A stretch of 64,000 bases of DNA from Hymenobacter chitinivorans DSM 11115 (GCF_002797555.1 NZ_PGFA01000004.1:434001-498000); one strand, 5' to 3'. Positions 14,930-23,846 are shown, counted from the stretch's first letter. The notes: generated from the sequence alone by a model not told the origin. Translations and numbers: made by a program.

Positions 14930-17497
14930 TTACGCGGCCAGGCGGGCTTCCTCTGCCGGTTCGGTGGGCTGGCGCTTGAGGGCGTAGAAAATGGTGCCCA
15001 GCAAGGTCAGAATCAGCAGGACGGACGAAATCATCGAGACGGTGTTGCCCACGGCGTATTCCTTGGGCTCAAACTTGAACTCGATGGTGTGGGTACCGGC
15101 CGGTACGGGCAGGGCCCGCAGCACGTAGTTGGCGCGCAGGTGGGGCACCAGCTTGCCGTCGAGGTAGGCGTTCCAGCCGTCCTGGTAGTAGATTTCGGAG
15201 AAGACCACGAAGCCATCCTGCACGGCAGTGGTGCGGTACTTAAGCTCGTCGGGCGAGTAGTTTGTCAGGGCAATGGTGGAGCCGGCCGCGTTGTAGGTGG
15301 TCTTCGCCAAGGGGAACTTAGAGGCGTCCACGACGGCCGTGGTGGCCACGTTCAGGGTGGTCAGGGCCGCAATTTCCTGGTCGGGGTTCTGCACCTTCTG
15401 CACCTCGCTCACAAACCAGGCGTTGCCCAGGGCGGCCGGGTTGCGCTGCACGGGCTGCTTGGGGTCGCCGGTGATGATGTAGCGGGTGTTGAGCATGGCC
15501 AGCACCTGCAGGTTGTTGGCCGAAATCTGGCGCTCAATCAAGTCCTGGTAGCGGCGCAGCTTGGCCCCGTGGTAGCCGCCGATGCTCTTGTGGAAGTACG
15601 ACGTGTTGGCTTCGTTAAAAGGGTTCTGCATGTTGAGCACCCGGTAGCTCAGGTCCTTGTCCTGCAAGATCTGCTCATCGGCGGGCGTGGGCACGAACTG
15701 CTGGGCAATGGTTTCGCTCTGGAAGTTCGAGTCGTTGAGGTAGCGCTTATCCACGCTCCAGAGGTCAACCAGCGTCAGGGCGCCCACCAGCAGGCCGGCC
15801 ATCGTCACCGAAAGCTTGCGCTGCAGGTAGAAGTACAGCACGCCGCCGGTCAGCACGATAAAGATGATGGAGCGGAACACGTCGGTGCGCATCAGGCTGG
15901 CGCGGTCCTCCCGCAGGGCATCCAGCGGAAACTGCTGCTGCTGGAGCTGGGCATCGACGGGGGCGGCGAAGTCGGCACCGAGGCCAGCCAGGAAGGCCAG
16001 CACGCAGATACCGGCCGTAATGGCCACGGCGTAGAGCACCTTGCGCTTGAGCTCCGTCTGCTCGGGCGAGGCGGCCGTAGCGCCACTGAGGGCGGCCAGG
16101 CTGGGGTGGGTGCTGGCCCCGGCTACGGGGGCCACGGCGGGCTGGGCGCGCAGCACCCGGGCCAGGGCCAGGATGGCCAGCAGGGGCATGGCCAGCTGGG
16201 CAATAACGAGAGCCATACTCACCGAGCGAAACTTGTTATAGCCCGGGAAGTAGTCGAACATCAGGTAGTTGAAGGTCTCGAAGTTCTTCCCCCAGGCCAG
16301 CACAATGGACAGGATAGTGCCCACCAGCAGCCAGGTGCGGGTGCGGCGGTCGGCCACGAACAGGCCCAGCACGAAGAGGAAGCACACCACGGCCCCGATG
16401 TAGACCGGGCCGCTGGTAATGGGCTGGTCGCCCCAGTAGAGGGGCAGCTGCTGCAGGTAGTCGCGCAGCTGCACCGGGGGCACACCCAGGCCGGCCAGGG
16501 CCTTGCCGGTGGCCGAGTTCTCGCTCAGGGAGCCGCCACTGGCCCCGCCGTAGTAGTTGGGAATGAGCAGGGTGATGGTTTCGCCCACGCCGTAGCTCCA
16601 GCCGAAGGCGTAGTCCCGGTCGAGGCCGTTGCCGGCGCCGCCGTCTTCACCGGCGGCCTGGGCCGGGGCGCCCGGGGCCGTGGGAGCGGGCGTAGTCAGC
16701 TCCGACTTGCCGCGGATGGAGTACTTGCCGTACTCGGCCGTGACGTAGAGGCGGCCGAAGCTCACGCCCACGGCCAGCACGGCGGCGGCAGCCAACAGGG
16801 CCGAGCGGCCCAGGAAGTCGGAGAGGCGCTTCTCGCGCAGGGCCGCAATCAGCTCCACGATGCCGAAGACCAGCACCAGCAGGAGCAGGTAGTAGGTGAT
16901 TTGCAGGTGGTTGGAGCGCACGTTCATCGTCAGGCCCAGGGCGAAGAGGGCCGCGCCCAGCCAACGGTTGCGCCTAAATGTGACCAGCAGGCCGCCCAGC
17001 ACCAGGGGCGCGTAGGCCAGGGCCAGCGACTTGGTGTTGTGGCCGGCGGCCAGAATAATGAGGTTGTAGCTGGTAAAGCCCAGGGCAATGGCGCCGATGG
17101 CCGCCAGCAGGGGCCGCACGCCCAGGGCCACGAACAGCACGTAGCCGCAGAGCAGGGCCAGAAACAGGTTGGCCACCACCGCCGGCAAATGCAGGGTGAA
17201 GATGTTGTGCAGGTAGATGGACAGGTCGCCGGGGAAGCGGGTGCTGATCAGGTAGGTGGGCATCCCGCTGAACATGGAGTTGGTCCAGAGGGCTTCCTTA
17301 CCGGTGGCTTCGCGGTAGAGCTGGGCCTCGTGGGCCCCGCCGTTGAACTGCACCACGTCGTGCTGGGCCAGGGTTTTGCCGTCGAACAGGATGGGGGAGA
17401 AGTACACCGCCGCCAGCACCAGGAAGAACACCACGGCCAGCAAATGGGGCAGCAGCCGGCGCCAGAGCGGCACGGCCGGAGAAGAAACAGTAGTCAT
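14930..17497 (-). CDS. YfhO family membrane protein
   Basis: An 855-residue polytopic membrane protein with about 12-14 hydrophobic helices. The first large periplasmic loop has the family-typical QHDVVQFNGGAHE and NSMFSGMPTY segments, followed by GFTSYNLIILAAGHNTK. A soluble domain (about residues 600-810) lies before one last helix and a short cytoplasmic tail. Bacteroidota annotate these as YfhO proteins. The topology resembles GT-C glycosyltransferases, and in Bacillus YfhO is linked to lipoteichoic acid glycosylation, but the role here is unknown. A variant minus-7 box (TACCTTCG, 17555-17562, minus) lies about 57 nt upstream. Confidence 0.88.
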   Translation of the reverse strand: MTTVSSPAVPLWRRLLPHLLAVVFFLVLAAVYFSPILFDGKTLAQHDVVQFNGGAHEAQLYREATGKEALWTNSMFSGMPTYLISTRFPGDLSIYLHNIFTLHLPAVVANLFLALLCGYVLFVALGVRPLLAAIGAIALGFTSYNLIILAAGHNTKSLALAYAPLVLGGLLVTFRRNRWLGAALFALGLTMNVRSNHLQITYYLLLLVLVFGIVELIAALREKRLSDFLGRSALLAAAAVLAVGVSFGRLYVTAEYGKYSIRGKSELTTPAPTAPGAPAQAAGEDGGAGNGLDRDYAFGWSYGVGETITLLIPNYYGGASGGSLSENSATGKALAGLGVPPVQLRDYLQQLPLYWGDQPITSGPVYIGAVVCFLFVLGLFVADRRTRTWLLVGTILSIVLAWGKNFETFNYLMFDYFPGYNKFRSVSMALVIAQLAMPLLAILALARVLRAQPAVAPVAGASTHPSLAALSGATAASPEQTELKRKVLYAVAITAGICVLAFLAGLGADFAAPVDAQLQQQQFPLDALREDRASLMRTDVFRSIIFIVLTGGVLYFYLQRKLSVTMAGLLVGALTLVDLWSVDKRYLNDSNFQSETIAQQFVPTPADEQILQDKDLSYRVLNMQNPFNEANTSYFHKSIGGYHGAKLRRYQDLIERQISANNLQVLAMLNTRYIITGDPKQPVQRNPAALGNAWFVSEVQKVQNPDQEIAALTTLNVATTAVVDASKFPLAKTTYNAAGSTIALTNYSPDELKYRTTAVQDGFVVFSEIYYQDGWNAYLDGKLVPHLRANYVLRALPVPAGTHTIEFKFEPKEYAVGNTVSMISSVLLILTLLGTIFYALKRQPTEPAEEARLAA

Positions 17498-17863
17498 CAG
17501 ACGAGAAAAGAGTCGGAAAATGGCTCACCTGCCGCCTTGGGCAGTCAGGCAGCCCGAAGGTAGCCCGTTTATTTTATTTGCGGAACGCCCCGCGGGCATA
17601 TTCGTGGCCGGCAACGGGGCGGAATAGGAGGCCGCCGCGCGGCCCAGCCGGTCCCCCGGGCGCCGGCACTGCCCGGCCCGAAGCGGGGCCGAAACCCGGC
17701 GGGAGACAGTAAAAGCAGTCGGCAGAAGGACCGGGTAGATAGTATAATTCCGCGGCGGGCCAAACGGGGGAGGTGGCGGGGAGATGGCTAGAAGGTCCCA
17801 ACTAGAGGGCCGATTGGGGCAACTTTTTCAGCGCGGAGAATTGCACAAAACGCAGGTGAGCGG
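17498..17863. other. GC-rich intergenic gap without a gene
   Basis: This 366-bp gap lies between the yfhO-like gene and the downstream end of the EamA gene, both on the minus strand. It holds the probable yfhO promoter near 17555-17562 and several short GC-rich dyads, but no convincing coding frame or strong terminator. Confidence 0.5.
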
Positions 17864-18778
17864 TTAGCTGCTCTTGCTCAGGACGGGGGCGGCTGCTTGG
17901 CGGCGCTTTGCGTTGTAGAGCACCACCGAGAGCAGAATCACGCCGTAGGCTACGGCCTGCTTGGCGCTGGCCTGCTCGCCGAAGTAGGCAAAGGCCAGGG
18001 CAAAGCTCAGAATCGGGTTCAGGTACATCAGGATGCCCACCGTGCCCGAGGGCAGATCGTTGAGGGCAAACAGGTTCAGAAACAGCGGAATAACGGTGAA
18101 GCCGATACTCAGCACGGCGGCCATCAGCAGCAGGTACCCGTCGCGGAAGCCGGCGGCGGGGTCGGCGCCCAGCAGCGGGGCCGCCGGGATGATAACCAGG
18201 GCCGCCAGCATGAGCTGCACCGTGAGCAGCACCAGCCGGTCGTAGCCCTGCAGGCGGCGCTGGGTGATGAGGTAGGAAGCATAGGTGACGGCCACCACGA
18301 GGCTCATGAGCACGTTTTGCCAGGCCCCGGCTCCCAGCAGAGCGCAGCTCACGGCGCTCAGGCCGATGGCCAGCCACTGGTTGCGGCGCAGCTTTTCGCC
18401 CAGCACCACAAAGCCCAGCAGGGCCGTCAGGATGGGGCAGATAAGGTAGGCGAAGGAGCCGGCCTGCACGCTGACCTGGTTGACGACGTAGATGAATAGC
18501 AGCCAGTTGCTGGTGAGCAGGGCCCCGCCTACCAGGGTGCTGCCGGCCACCCGGCGCCGCTCGGCTGGGTCAGCCAGCTGCCACTGCCGGAGGGTGGCGC
18601 GCACCGTGGCGCGGCGGGCCGTGAGGTGAATGAGCAGCAACAGGGCCAGGCTGAGCAGCACCCGGAAAAACAGGATCTGCCCGCTGGCGTAGCCGGCCAT
18701 CAGGCGCAAGGGAATCGGGAAGAAGCCCCAGATCAGGAAAGCCGCCAGGGCGGCCAGGTGGTGGCGGGAGAGTTTCAA
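17864..18778 (-). CDS. EamA/RarD-like transporter, TTG start
   Basis: A 304-residue transporter with ten hydrophobic helices in two EamA repeats. The N-terminal LAALAAFLIWGFFPIPLRLM and the PILTALLGFVVLGEKLRRNQW end of the first repeat resemble RarD-type permeases, substrate unknown. The frame is open to 18904, but a perfect minus-7 box (TACCTTTG, 18804-18811, minus) lies inside that extension. The start must therefore be downstream, and the TTG at 18778 (then KLSRHHLAAL) is the only good candidate before helix 1. It is divergent from murF-alr. Confidence 0.82.
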   Translation of the reverse strand: MKLSRHHLAALAAFLIWGFFPIPLRLMAGYASGQILFFRVLLSLALLLLIHLTARRATVRATLRQWQLADPAERRRVAGSTLVGGALLTSNWLLFIYVVNQVSVQAGSFAYLICPILTALLGFVVLGEKLRRNQWLAIGLSAVSCALLGAGAWQNVLMSLVVAVTYASYLITQRRLQGYDRLVLLTVQLMLAALVIIPAAPLLGADPAAGFRDGYLLLMAAVLSIGFTVIPLFLNLFALNDLPSGTVGILMYLNPILSFALAFAYFGEQASAKQAVAYGVILLSVVLYNAKRRQAAAPVLSKSS

Positions 18779-18803
18779 GAGTAGCAGGCGGGGAGAACTA
18801 GGG

Positions 18804-18811
18804 CAAAGGTA
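18804..18811 (-). promoter_or_regulatory. Minus-7 promoter box, EamA/RarD-like gene
   Basis: Exact TAnnTTTG (TACCTTTG) on the minus strand, 25 nt before the TTG start. It excludes the longer upstream start. Confidence 0.65.
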
Positions 18812-18978
18812 CGCTTTATGACCGGGGCCCGGCCGCCTGCGTCTGGTGTAGTGGCCCAAGTCTTCCGCCCGCAGGGCCTGACTTGCGGCCGGGGCACGGA
18901 GCAAGTCTCCAGACCTGCGCGGTGGGGCGGAAGACTTCCGCCAGGGGGTAGCCGTCGGTGGCTCGGCCGAAACCCTAC

Positions 18979-18986
18979 TACCTTTG
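18979..18986 (+). promoter_or_regulatory. Minus-7 promoter box, murF-alr
   Basis: Exact TAnnTTTG (TACCTTTG), 19 nt before the ATG at 19006. It supports that start over the in-frame ATG at 18958, which lies upstream of the box. Confidence 0.65.
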
Positions 18987-19005
18987 CCCTGGTTTTCCCC
19001 TTGCC

Positions 19006-21501
19006 ATGCTGCATTTCCTCGACCTTCCGGCCCTGACCCACGGTACCCTGTTGCAGGAGCCTGCCGCCGCGGCCCGTATTCAGCACCTGCTGCTCGACAG
19101 CCGCCGGGTGGGCCAGCCCGCCGGCTCCTTGTTCTTTGCCATCCGCGGGGCCCAGCACGACGGCCACCGCTACCTGCCCGACCTCTATGCGCAGGGCGTG
19201 CGTCTGTTCGTGGTCGACCACCCGGCGCTGATTCCGGGCGGGGCGGCGGCTTTTCCGGAGGCGGGGTTTTTGGTGGTTAGTGATACGCTGGGAGCTTTGC
19301 AGGCCATTGCGGCCCACCACCGCCGGCAGTTCCGCCTTCCGGTGTTTGGCATTACGGGCTCCAATGGCAAGACCATTGTGAAGGAGTGGCTGGCCCAGCT
19401 GCTGAGTCCGGATGAGCTGATTTGCAAGAGTCCGCGCAGCTACAACTCCCAGGTGGGCGTGCCCCTGAGCGTGTGGGAGCTGAACCCGACCCACACGCTG
19501 GGCATCTTCGAGGCCGGTATTTCCGAGGTGGGCGAAATGGCTCGGCTGGCCCGGGTGATTCAGCCCACGCTGGGCATCTTCACCAACCTGGGCACGGCCC
19601 ACGACGCGGGCTTTGGCTCCCCGGCCGAGAAAGTAGCCGAGAAGATGCAGCTGTTCGGGGACGTGGACACCCTGTTTTACTGCCGCGACCAGGAGGCGGT
19701 GCACGCCGCGGCCCAGGCCTTGCTGGGCGCCCAGCGCACGTTCACCTGGAGCCGGCACCACGCCTACGACACCCACGTGGCGGTGCAGGTGCTGGAGGCC
19801 TCAGCCCAGCGCACGGTGGTGCGCGTGACGCTGGAGCGGCCCGTGTTGCAGGAGCACACCTTCACGCTGCCCTTCGCCGACGAGCCCTCGGTGGAAAACG
19901 CCCTGCACGGCCTCACGGTGCTGCTGTGGCGGCAGGTGCCGGCTCCCGAAATTCAGCGCCGCCTCGACCGGCTGCAGCCCGTGGCCATGCGCCTGGAAAT
20001 GAAGCAGGCCCTAAACGACTGCTACGTCCTGGATGACACCTATAATAACGACCTGGCCGGCCTGCGCCTGGCCCTGGATGCCCTGGCCCGGCAGCCCCGG
20101 CGCGGCCGCCGCATCCTGATTCTGTCCGACGTGCTCGAATCGGGTTTGCCCGCCGCGGAGCTGTACGCCCACGTGGCCGCCCTGCTCCCAACCCACGGCG
20201 TGGAGCGGCTGGTAGGCATTGGGGCGGAAATCAGCGCCCACGAGGCAGTTTTTGGGAACATGGCCAAGGCGTTTTACCCGACGACGGAAGCCTTTCTGGC
20301 CGCCTTCCAGCCCGAGCAGTTTCACCAGGAAACCATTCTGGTGAAGGGCGCCCGGCGCTTTGAGTTCGAGCGGATTGTGGCCGCCTTCCAGCAGAAGATT
20401 CACGGCACGGTGCTCGAAGTCAACCTTGATGCGCTGGTCCACAACCTGAACTTTTACCGGGCCCGCCTTCAGCCCGGCACCCGGCTCATGGTCATGGTCA
20501 AGGCCTTTGCCTACGGCAGCGGCAGCTACGAAGTGGCCAACCTGCTGCAGTTTCACCGGGCCGACTACCTGGCCGTGGCCTACGCCGACGAAGGCGTGGA
20601 GCTGCGCCAGCACGGCATCAGCCTGCCCATCATGGTGATGAACCCCTCCCCGGACTCGTTCCAGAAGCTGCGGCAGTACCACCTGGAGCCCGAAATCTAC
20701 TCGTTTGAGCGGCTGCAGGAGTACCTGCGGGCGGCTCAGGACCAGCCCATGCCCGCCATTCACCTCAAGCTCGACACCGGCATGCGCCGCCTGGGCTTTG
20801 CCGAGGAAGATTTGCCCGAGCTCTGCCGCCTGCTCCAGCAGCACGCCGCCCACCTGCGCGTGGCCAGCGCCCTGACCCACCTGGCCGGGGCCGACGAAGA
20901 GCAGCACAACGACTTTTCGCGCCAGCAATTGGCCGCCTTCCAGCGCATGGCCCCGCAGGTCGAGGCCGCGCTGGGGTACTCCATTATCAAGCACGCCCTG
21001 AACTCGGCCGGTATCGTGCGCTTCCCCGAGGCCCACTACGACATGGTACGGCTGGGCATCGGCCTCTACGGGGTGGAAGCCAGCGGGCAGCAGCCCGACG
21101 CGCTGCGGCCGGTGAGCAGCCTGCGTACCACCATTTCCCAGGTCAAAACCCTGGCCCCGGGCCAGACGGTGGGCTACGGCCGCCGCGGTGAAGCCGTAGC
21201 GCATGAGCGCCGCATTGCCACCCTGGCCATCGGGTATGCCGACGGCTACGACCGGCGCTTCGGCAACGGGGTGGGCGAGGTGGTCATTCGGGGGCAGCGG
21301 GCCCCGCTGGTGGGCAACGTGTGCATGGATATGTGCATGGCCGACGTTACCCACATTGCCGGGGCCCAGGCCGGCGACTCGGCCGTGGTGTTCGGGGAGG
21401 AAATGCCCCTGCGCGAAGCCGCGGCCCGCATCGGCACCATTCCCTACGAGCTGCTGACCAACGTGAGTGAGCGGGTAAAGCGGGTGTTTTTCGCCGAGTA
21501 A
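19006..21501 (+). CDS. Bifunctional MurF / alanine racemase
   Basis: An 831-residue fusion of two cell-wall enzymes. Residues 1-445 are MurF (UDP-MurNAc-tripeptide:D-Ala-D-Ala ligase), with the P-loop GITGSNGKT at 115-123 and ExGxSxxGE-like FEAGISEVGEM after it. Residues about 465-831 are PLP-dependent alanine racemase, with the PLP lysine in VMVKAFAYGSG (Lys499) and the C-terminal GYADGYDRRFGNG and catalytic-Tyr region. The racemase makes D-Ala and MurF adds the D-Ala-D-Ala dipeptide, so the fusion couples supply and use (a D-Ala-D-Ala ligase is still needed). This fusion is typical of Bacteroidota. It has its own promoter. Confidence 0.93.
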   Translation: MLHFLDLPALTHGTLLQEPAAAARIQHLLLDSRRVGQPAGSLFFAIRGAQHDGHRYLPDLYAQGVRLFVVDHPALIPGGAAAFPEAGFLVVSDTLGALQAIAAHHRRQFRLPVFGITGSNGKTIVKEWLAQLLSPDELICKSPRSYNSQVGVPLSVWELNPTHTLGIFEAGISEVGEMARLARVIQPTLGIFTNLGTAHDAGFGSPAEKVAEKMQLFGDVDTLFYCRDQEAVHAAAQALLGAQRTFTWSRHHAYDTHVAVQVLEASAQRTVVRVTLERPVLQEHTFTLPFADEPSVENALHGLTVLLWRQVPAPEIQRRLDRLQPVAMRLEMKQALNDCYVLDDTYNNDLAGLRLALDALARQPRRGRRILILSDVLESGLPAAELYAHVAALLPTHGVERLVGIGAEISAHEAVFGNMAKAFYPTTEAFLAAFQPEQFHQETILVKGARRFEFERIVAAFQQKIHGTVLEVNLDALVHNLNFYRARLQPGTRLMVMVKAFAYGSGSYEVANLLQFHRADYLAVAYADEGVELRQHGISLPIMVMNPSPDSFQKLRQYHLEPEIYSFERLQEYLRAAQDQPMPAIHLKLDTGMRRLGFAEEDLPELCRLLQQHAAHLRVASALTHLAGADEEQHNDFSRQQLAAFQRMAPQVEAALGYSIIKHALNSAGIVRFPEAHYDMVRLGIGLYGVEASGQQPDALRPVSSLRTTISQVKTLAPGQTVGYGRRGEAVAHERRIATLAIGYADGYDRRFGNGVGEVVIRGQRAPLVGNVCMDMCMADVTHIAGAQAGDSAVVFGEEMPLREAAARIGTIPYELLTNVSERVKRVFFAE

Positions 21502-21593
21502 AAAGCGGTGCGGCTCCGGAACGGGTGAACCTGGGCAGTATTCCTGCGTATGCGTCCCCACTTCCTTTTCCCTGCCCCTTACTCCACAACCAC

Positions 21594-22247
21594 ATGAAAA
21601 AGCACATCCTCTCCGTCGTAGCCCTGATTGCCCTGCTCACGGCCTGCGACAACCTGAAAAACCCCGAAACCAAAGACCAGCCCCAGGAAGCCACCGCCGA
21701 TACGGCCGTAGTATACCGGGATGGTAAAACGGCCGGTGACGCCGTAGAAGGCGCGGCCAATGCCGCCGGCAATGCTGCCGACGCCGCCGGCAATGCCGTT
21801 AGCAGCGGCTGGGACATGACCAAGGCCAAGCTGGCCGACGTGAAATACCCCGAAGTAAACCTGCCCGACGTGACCGTGCGCGGCAACGATGAGTACAGCG
21901 TCTACGGCGTGGAAGAAACCGTACTCTTCGACACCGACAAGGCCGAAATTAAAGCCGGCGCCAGCAAGGCCCTGGAGCAGATTTCCGCCTCCATCGGGCA
22001 GCGCTACGCCACCGGCCCGGTTTACATCATGGGCTTCGCCGACTCGCGCGGCGACAAAAGCTACAACCGGGAGCTGAGCGAGAAGCGCGCCAACGCCGTG
22101 AAAACCTGGCTGAGCCAGAACGGTAAAATCGACGCTTCCCGCGTGAGCATCGAGCCCATGGGTGAGAGCCAGCCCGTAGCTTCCAACGCCACCGCCGAAG
22201 GCCGCCAGCAGAACCGCCGCGTCGAAATTGCCGTCCGCACCAAGTAA
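21594..22247 (+). CDS. OmpA family lipoprotein
   Basis: A 217-residue outer-membrane lipoprotein. The signal peptide ends in a lipobox (LLTAC). An Ala/Asn/Gly-rich repeat region (about 50-70; AANAAGNAADAAGNAV) precedes the OmpA peptidoglycan-binding domain (about 100-217). That domain has LFDTDKAEIK, IMGFADSRGDKSYNRELSEKRA (the conserved Asp and Arg contacts to diaminopimelate) and the final QNRRVEI. It should tether the outer membrane to the wall. The ATG at 21594 is chosen because it gives a proper signal peptide; the frame is open to 21525. The stop is followed immediately by an AATGTG-type repeat and then a terminator. Confidence 0.88.
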   Translation: MKKHILSVVALIALLTACDNLKNPETKDQPQEATADTAVVYRDGKTAGDAVEGAANAAGNAADAAGNAVSSGWDMTKAKLADVKYPEVNLPDVTVRGNDEYSVYGVEETVLFDTDKAEIKAGASKALEQISASIGQRYATGPVYIMGFADSRGDKSYNRELSEKRANAVKTWLSQNGKIDASRVSIEPMGESQPVASNATAEGRQQNRRVEIAVRTK

Positions 22248-22452
22248 ATGTGGTTAATGTATCGGAATGTGGATAATGTGCTGAAATGGGCTTTTCGAAG
22301 TTGTAAAAGCATATAGTTCACTACGCTACAGTGCCGACAAACAAAAGAGGCTGCTCCTTTTCGGGGGCAGCCTCTTTTGTAATTGAGTGGACGGAGAAAT
22401 CAAGTGTTTAGCACATTAGCACGTTCAAACACATTTCTCACATTCCCCGCAT
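22246..22452. repeat. AATGTG-type inverted intergenic repeat
   Basis: Right after the ompA-like stop, AATGTG words recur with short spacers (22248-22288). At 22404-22452 the complementary CACATT/GCACATTAGCAC words fill the space up to the stop of the opposing gene. Together they form a loose long inverted repeat enclosing the terminator at 22341-22380. Confidence 0.55.
22341..22380. terminator. Bidirectional terminator between converging genes
   Basis: ACAAAAGAGGCTGC (22341-22354) pairs perfectly with GCAGCCTCTTTTGT (22367-22380). It serves the OmpA-like gene (plus) and the gene at 22452-23348 (minus). Confidence 0.88.
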
Positions 22453-23348
22453 TAGTCTTTGATCATGTCGACCTCGGCCTTGATCATGGCGTTGTAGCGC
22501 ATGCCGTTGTTGGCCAACGTAATCAGGCTCCAGCCTTTGCCGATGGAGTAGGTCCAGGTGCGGCTTTCCTTGAATTCGAAGGTGGGACGCATGATCTGAC
22601 CGTAGGGCGTGTAGGTTTCCATGAAGTTGGTGGTGTAGAACTTGTCACCGCTCACAATCCACTCCATGGCCACAAAGAAGCCTTCTTCGGGCGCTTCCAC
22701 GTTGTACTGGGTCAAATCGATGGTGTACCACTCGCCGCCTTTCGGGGCCGAAACCACCACGTTGTCGGTCAGGATGTCGGTGTTGGGCGAGTTGTAGTTA
22801 CCGTCGGCCTTGTAGAGCCGCACGCGGAACGGCTCCCGGGGGAAACCGTTTTCGCCGATGTAGAACGACACCGAGCGCACGTTGCCGAGCTTTTTACCTT
22901 TCTCGTTTTTCACGAAGAAAGCGTACTGCTGGCCGGGCAGGCCCTGAATCATACCCTCGCCGGGCGTGCTGCCCTTCGAGCCCAGCGACAGGTCTTTCAC
23001 CTTGCCGCCTTTAACTTTTACTTCGGCCAGCTCAATCACGCGCTTGGGAACCTCGATGATAAGGTCCTGCAGGTTAGCGCCTTTCTTGACCAGAATGGCT
23101 TTGCGGAAGTAACCCAGCGCCAGCACCACCAGGGAGTCCTGGGCTTTGTCGGGCATGGCCATCTGGAAGAAGCCATACTCGTTGGTCAAAGCGCCGCTCT
23201 GTTCCTCCTTCAGGCCAATGGAGGCAAAAGGAATCGGCTCTTTGGTCTTTTGGTCTACAATACGGCCCGAGATTTTATTCTCTTGAGCGAAGCCTAGCGC
23301 TGGAAACAGCAGAACGAAGGCGAAAAGAGTAAGTAAGCGTTGGAGCAT
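22452..23348 (-). CDS. Carboxypeptidase-like regulatory domain protein
   Basis: A 298-residue exported protein. A signal peptide (1-21, ending GFAQ) precedes a CarboxypepD_reg-like beta-sandwich (about 25-110, GRIVDQKTKEPIPFASIG). The C-terminal 180 residues look beta-rich (GEWYTIDLTQYN, FFVAMEWIVSG) and carry no catalytic motif I recognise. In Bacteroidota this N-terminal domain is common on outer-membrane and periplasmic proteins, but there is no TonB-receptor barrel here. It has an exact minus-7 box (TAGTTTTG, 23375-23382, minus). It is divergent from feoA across an AT-rich region with three palindromes, so iron control is possible (inference). Confidence 0.8.
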   Translation of the reverse strand: MLQRLLTLFAFVLLFPALGFAQENKISGRIVDQKTKEPIPFASIGLKEEQSGALTNEYGFFQMAMPDKAQDSLVVLALGYFRKAILVKKGANLQDLIIEVPKRVIELAEVKVKGGKVKDLSLGSKGSTPGEGMIQGLPGQQYAFFVKNEKGKKLGNVRSVSFYIGENGFPREPFRVRLYKADGNYNSPNTDILTDNVVVSAPKGGEWYTIDLTQYNVEAPEEGFFVAMEWIVSGDKFYTTNFMETYTPYGQIMRPTFEFKESRTWTYSIGKGWSLITLANNGMRYNAMIKAEVDMIKD

Positions 23349-23374
23349 AGGTAGGCAGAATCTTAATTATATGT

Positions 23375-23382
23375 CAAAACTA
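23375..23382 (-). promoter_or_regulatory. Minus-7 promoter box of gene 22452-23348
   Basis: Exact TAnnTTTG (TAGTTTTG) on the minus strand, 26 nt before the ATG, with a TTG minus-33 candidate at 23405-23407. Confidence 0.6.
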
Positions 23383-23418
23383 CAATGAAATGGGCGAAGA
23401 AACGCAATACCTCCCTGA

Positions 23419-23455
23419 ATATTTATAAATATGCAATTGCATTTCGGAATAATTC
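23419..23455. promoter_or_regulatory. Cluster of three AT-rich palindromes upstream of feoA
   Basis: Three palindromes abut or overlap: ATATTTATAAATAT (23419-23432), ATGCAATTGCAT (23431-23442) and GAATAATTC (23447-23455). They sit in an AT-rich island in the divergent region between feoA and the gene ending at 22452. They are candidate operators, for example for an iron-sensing regulator (inference). Confidence 0.5.
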
Positions 23456-23508
23456 TAAATCAAAGACTTAGGGCCTTTTGCACGCCCTGTCAGCGGCATT
23501 ATCTGAGT

Positions 23509-23540
23509 TTTGGCTGAAACCTAAATGGGTAGTACCTTTG
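23509..23540 (+). promoter_or_regulatory. feoA promoter (minus-33 and minus-7)
   Basis: A TTTG minus-33 element (23509-23512) and an exact minus-7 TACCTTTG (23533-23540) are separated by 20 nt, a normal spacing for Bacteroidota. The GTG start is 32 nt further on. Confidence 0.7.
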
Positions 23541-23572
23541 TTTGAACAGAATCTAAATAACACCCACCGCCC

Positions 23573-23836
23573 GTGTCCAGCCGTTCCGCCCAAGCCAAGA
23601 CCTCTACGCCCCGCAGCGTAAAAGACCTGCGTCTGGGTGAAAGCGGCACGATCTGCTGCCTGCAGGACCCCGAAATGGCCCTTAAGCTGCTGGAAATGGG
23701 CTGTATCCCCGGCACCCAGGTTCGACTGAACAGCCGGGCGCCGCTGGGCTGCCCCATCACGCTGGTCGTCGGCGACGAGGACTATACCTTGTCGTTGCGG
23801 GTCAGTGAGGCGGCCACGATTCTTCTGAAAGACTAG
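23573..23836 (+). CDS. feoA: FeoA family ferrous-iron transport protein
   Basis: An 87-residue SH3-like FeoA. The conserved LLEMGCIPGTQVRLNSRAPLG core is at about residues 40-60, and the protein ends in VSEAATILLKD. FeoA is a cytoplasmic accessory protein that stimulates FeoB-driven Fe(II) uptake. The start is GTG. feoB follows after 10 nt, so the two are one operon driven from the promoter at 23509-23540. The N-terminal 15 residues are polar and longer than the SH3 core needs. Confidence 0.92.
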   Translation: MSSRSAQAKTSTPRSVKDLRLGESGTICCLQDPEMALKLLEMGCIPGTQVRLNSRAPLGCPITLVVGDEDYTLSLRVSEAATILLKD

Positions 23837-23846
23837 CCGCTGCCGC

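Noticed and set aside
15089..17563. An 824-residue open frame antisense to the yfhO-like gene
   Set aside because: It is Gly/Gln/His/Val-rich, has no recognisable domain, and mirrors the codon pattern of the real gene on the other strand. Long antisense frames are expected at this GC content.
18779..18904. Longer start of the EamA/RarD-like gene
   Set aside because: A perfect minus-7 box (18804-18811, minus) lies inside the extension, so the extension cannot be transcribed from it.
20011..21561. A 516-residue open frame antisense to murF-alr
   Set aside because: It is composed of His/Gly/Val-rich shadow sequence and conflicts with a clear racemase domain on the plus strand.
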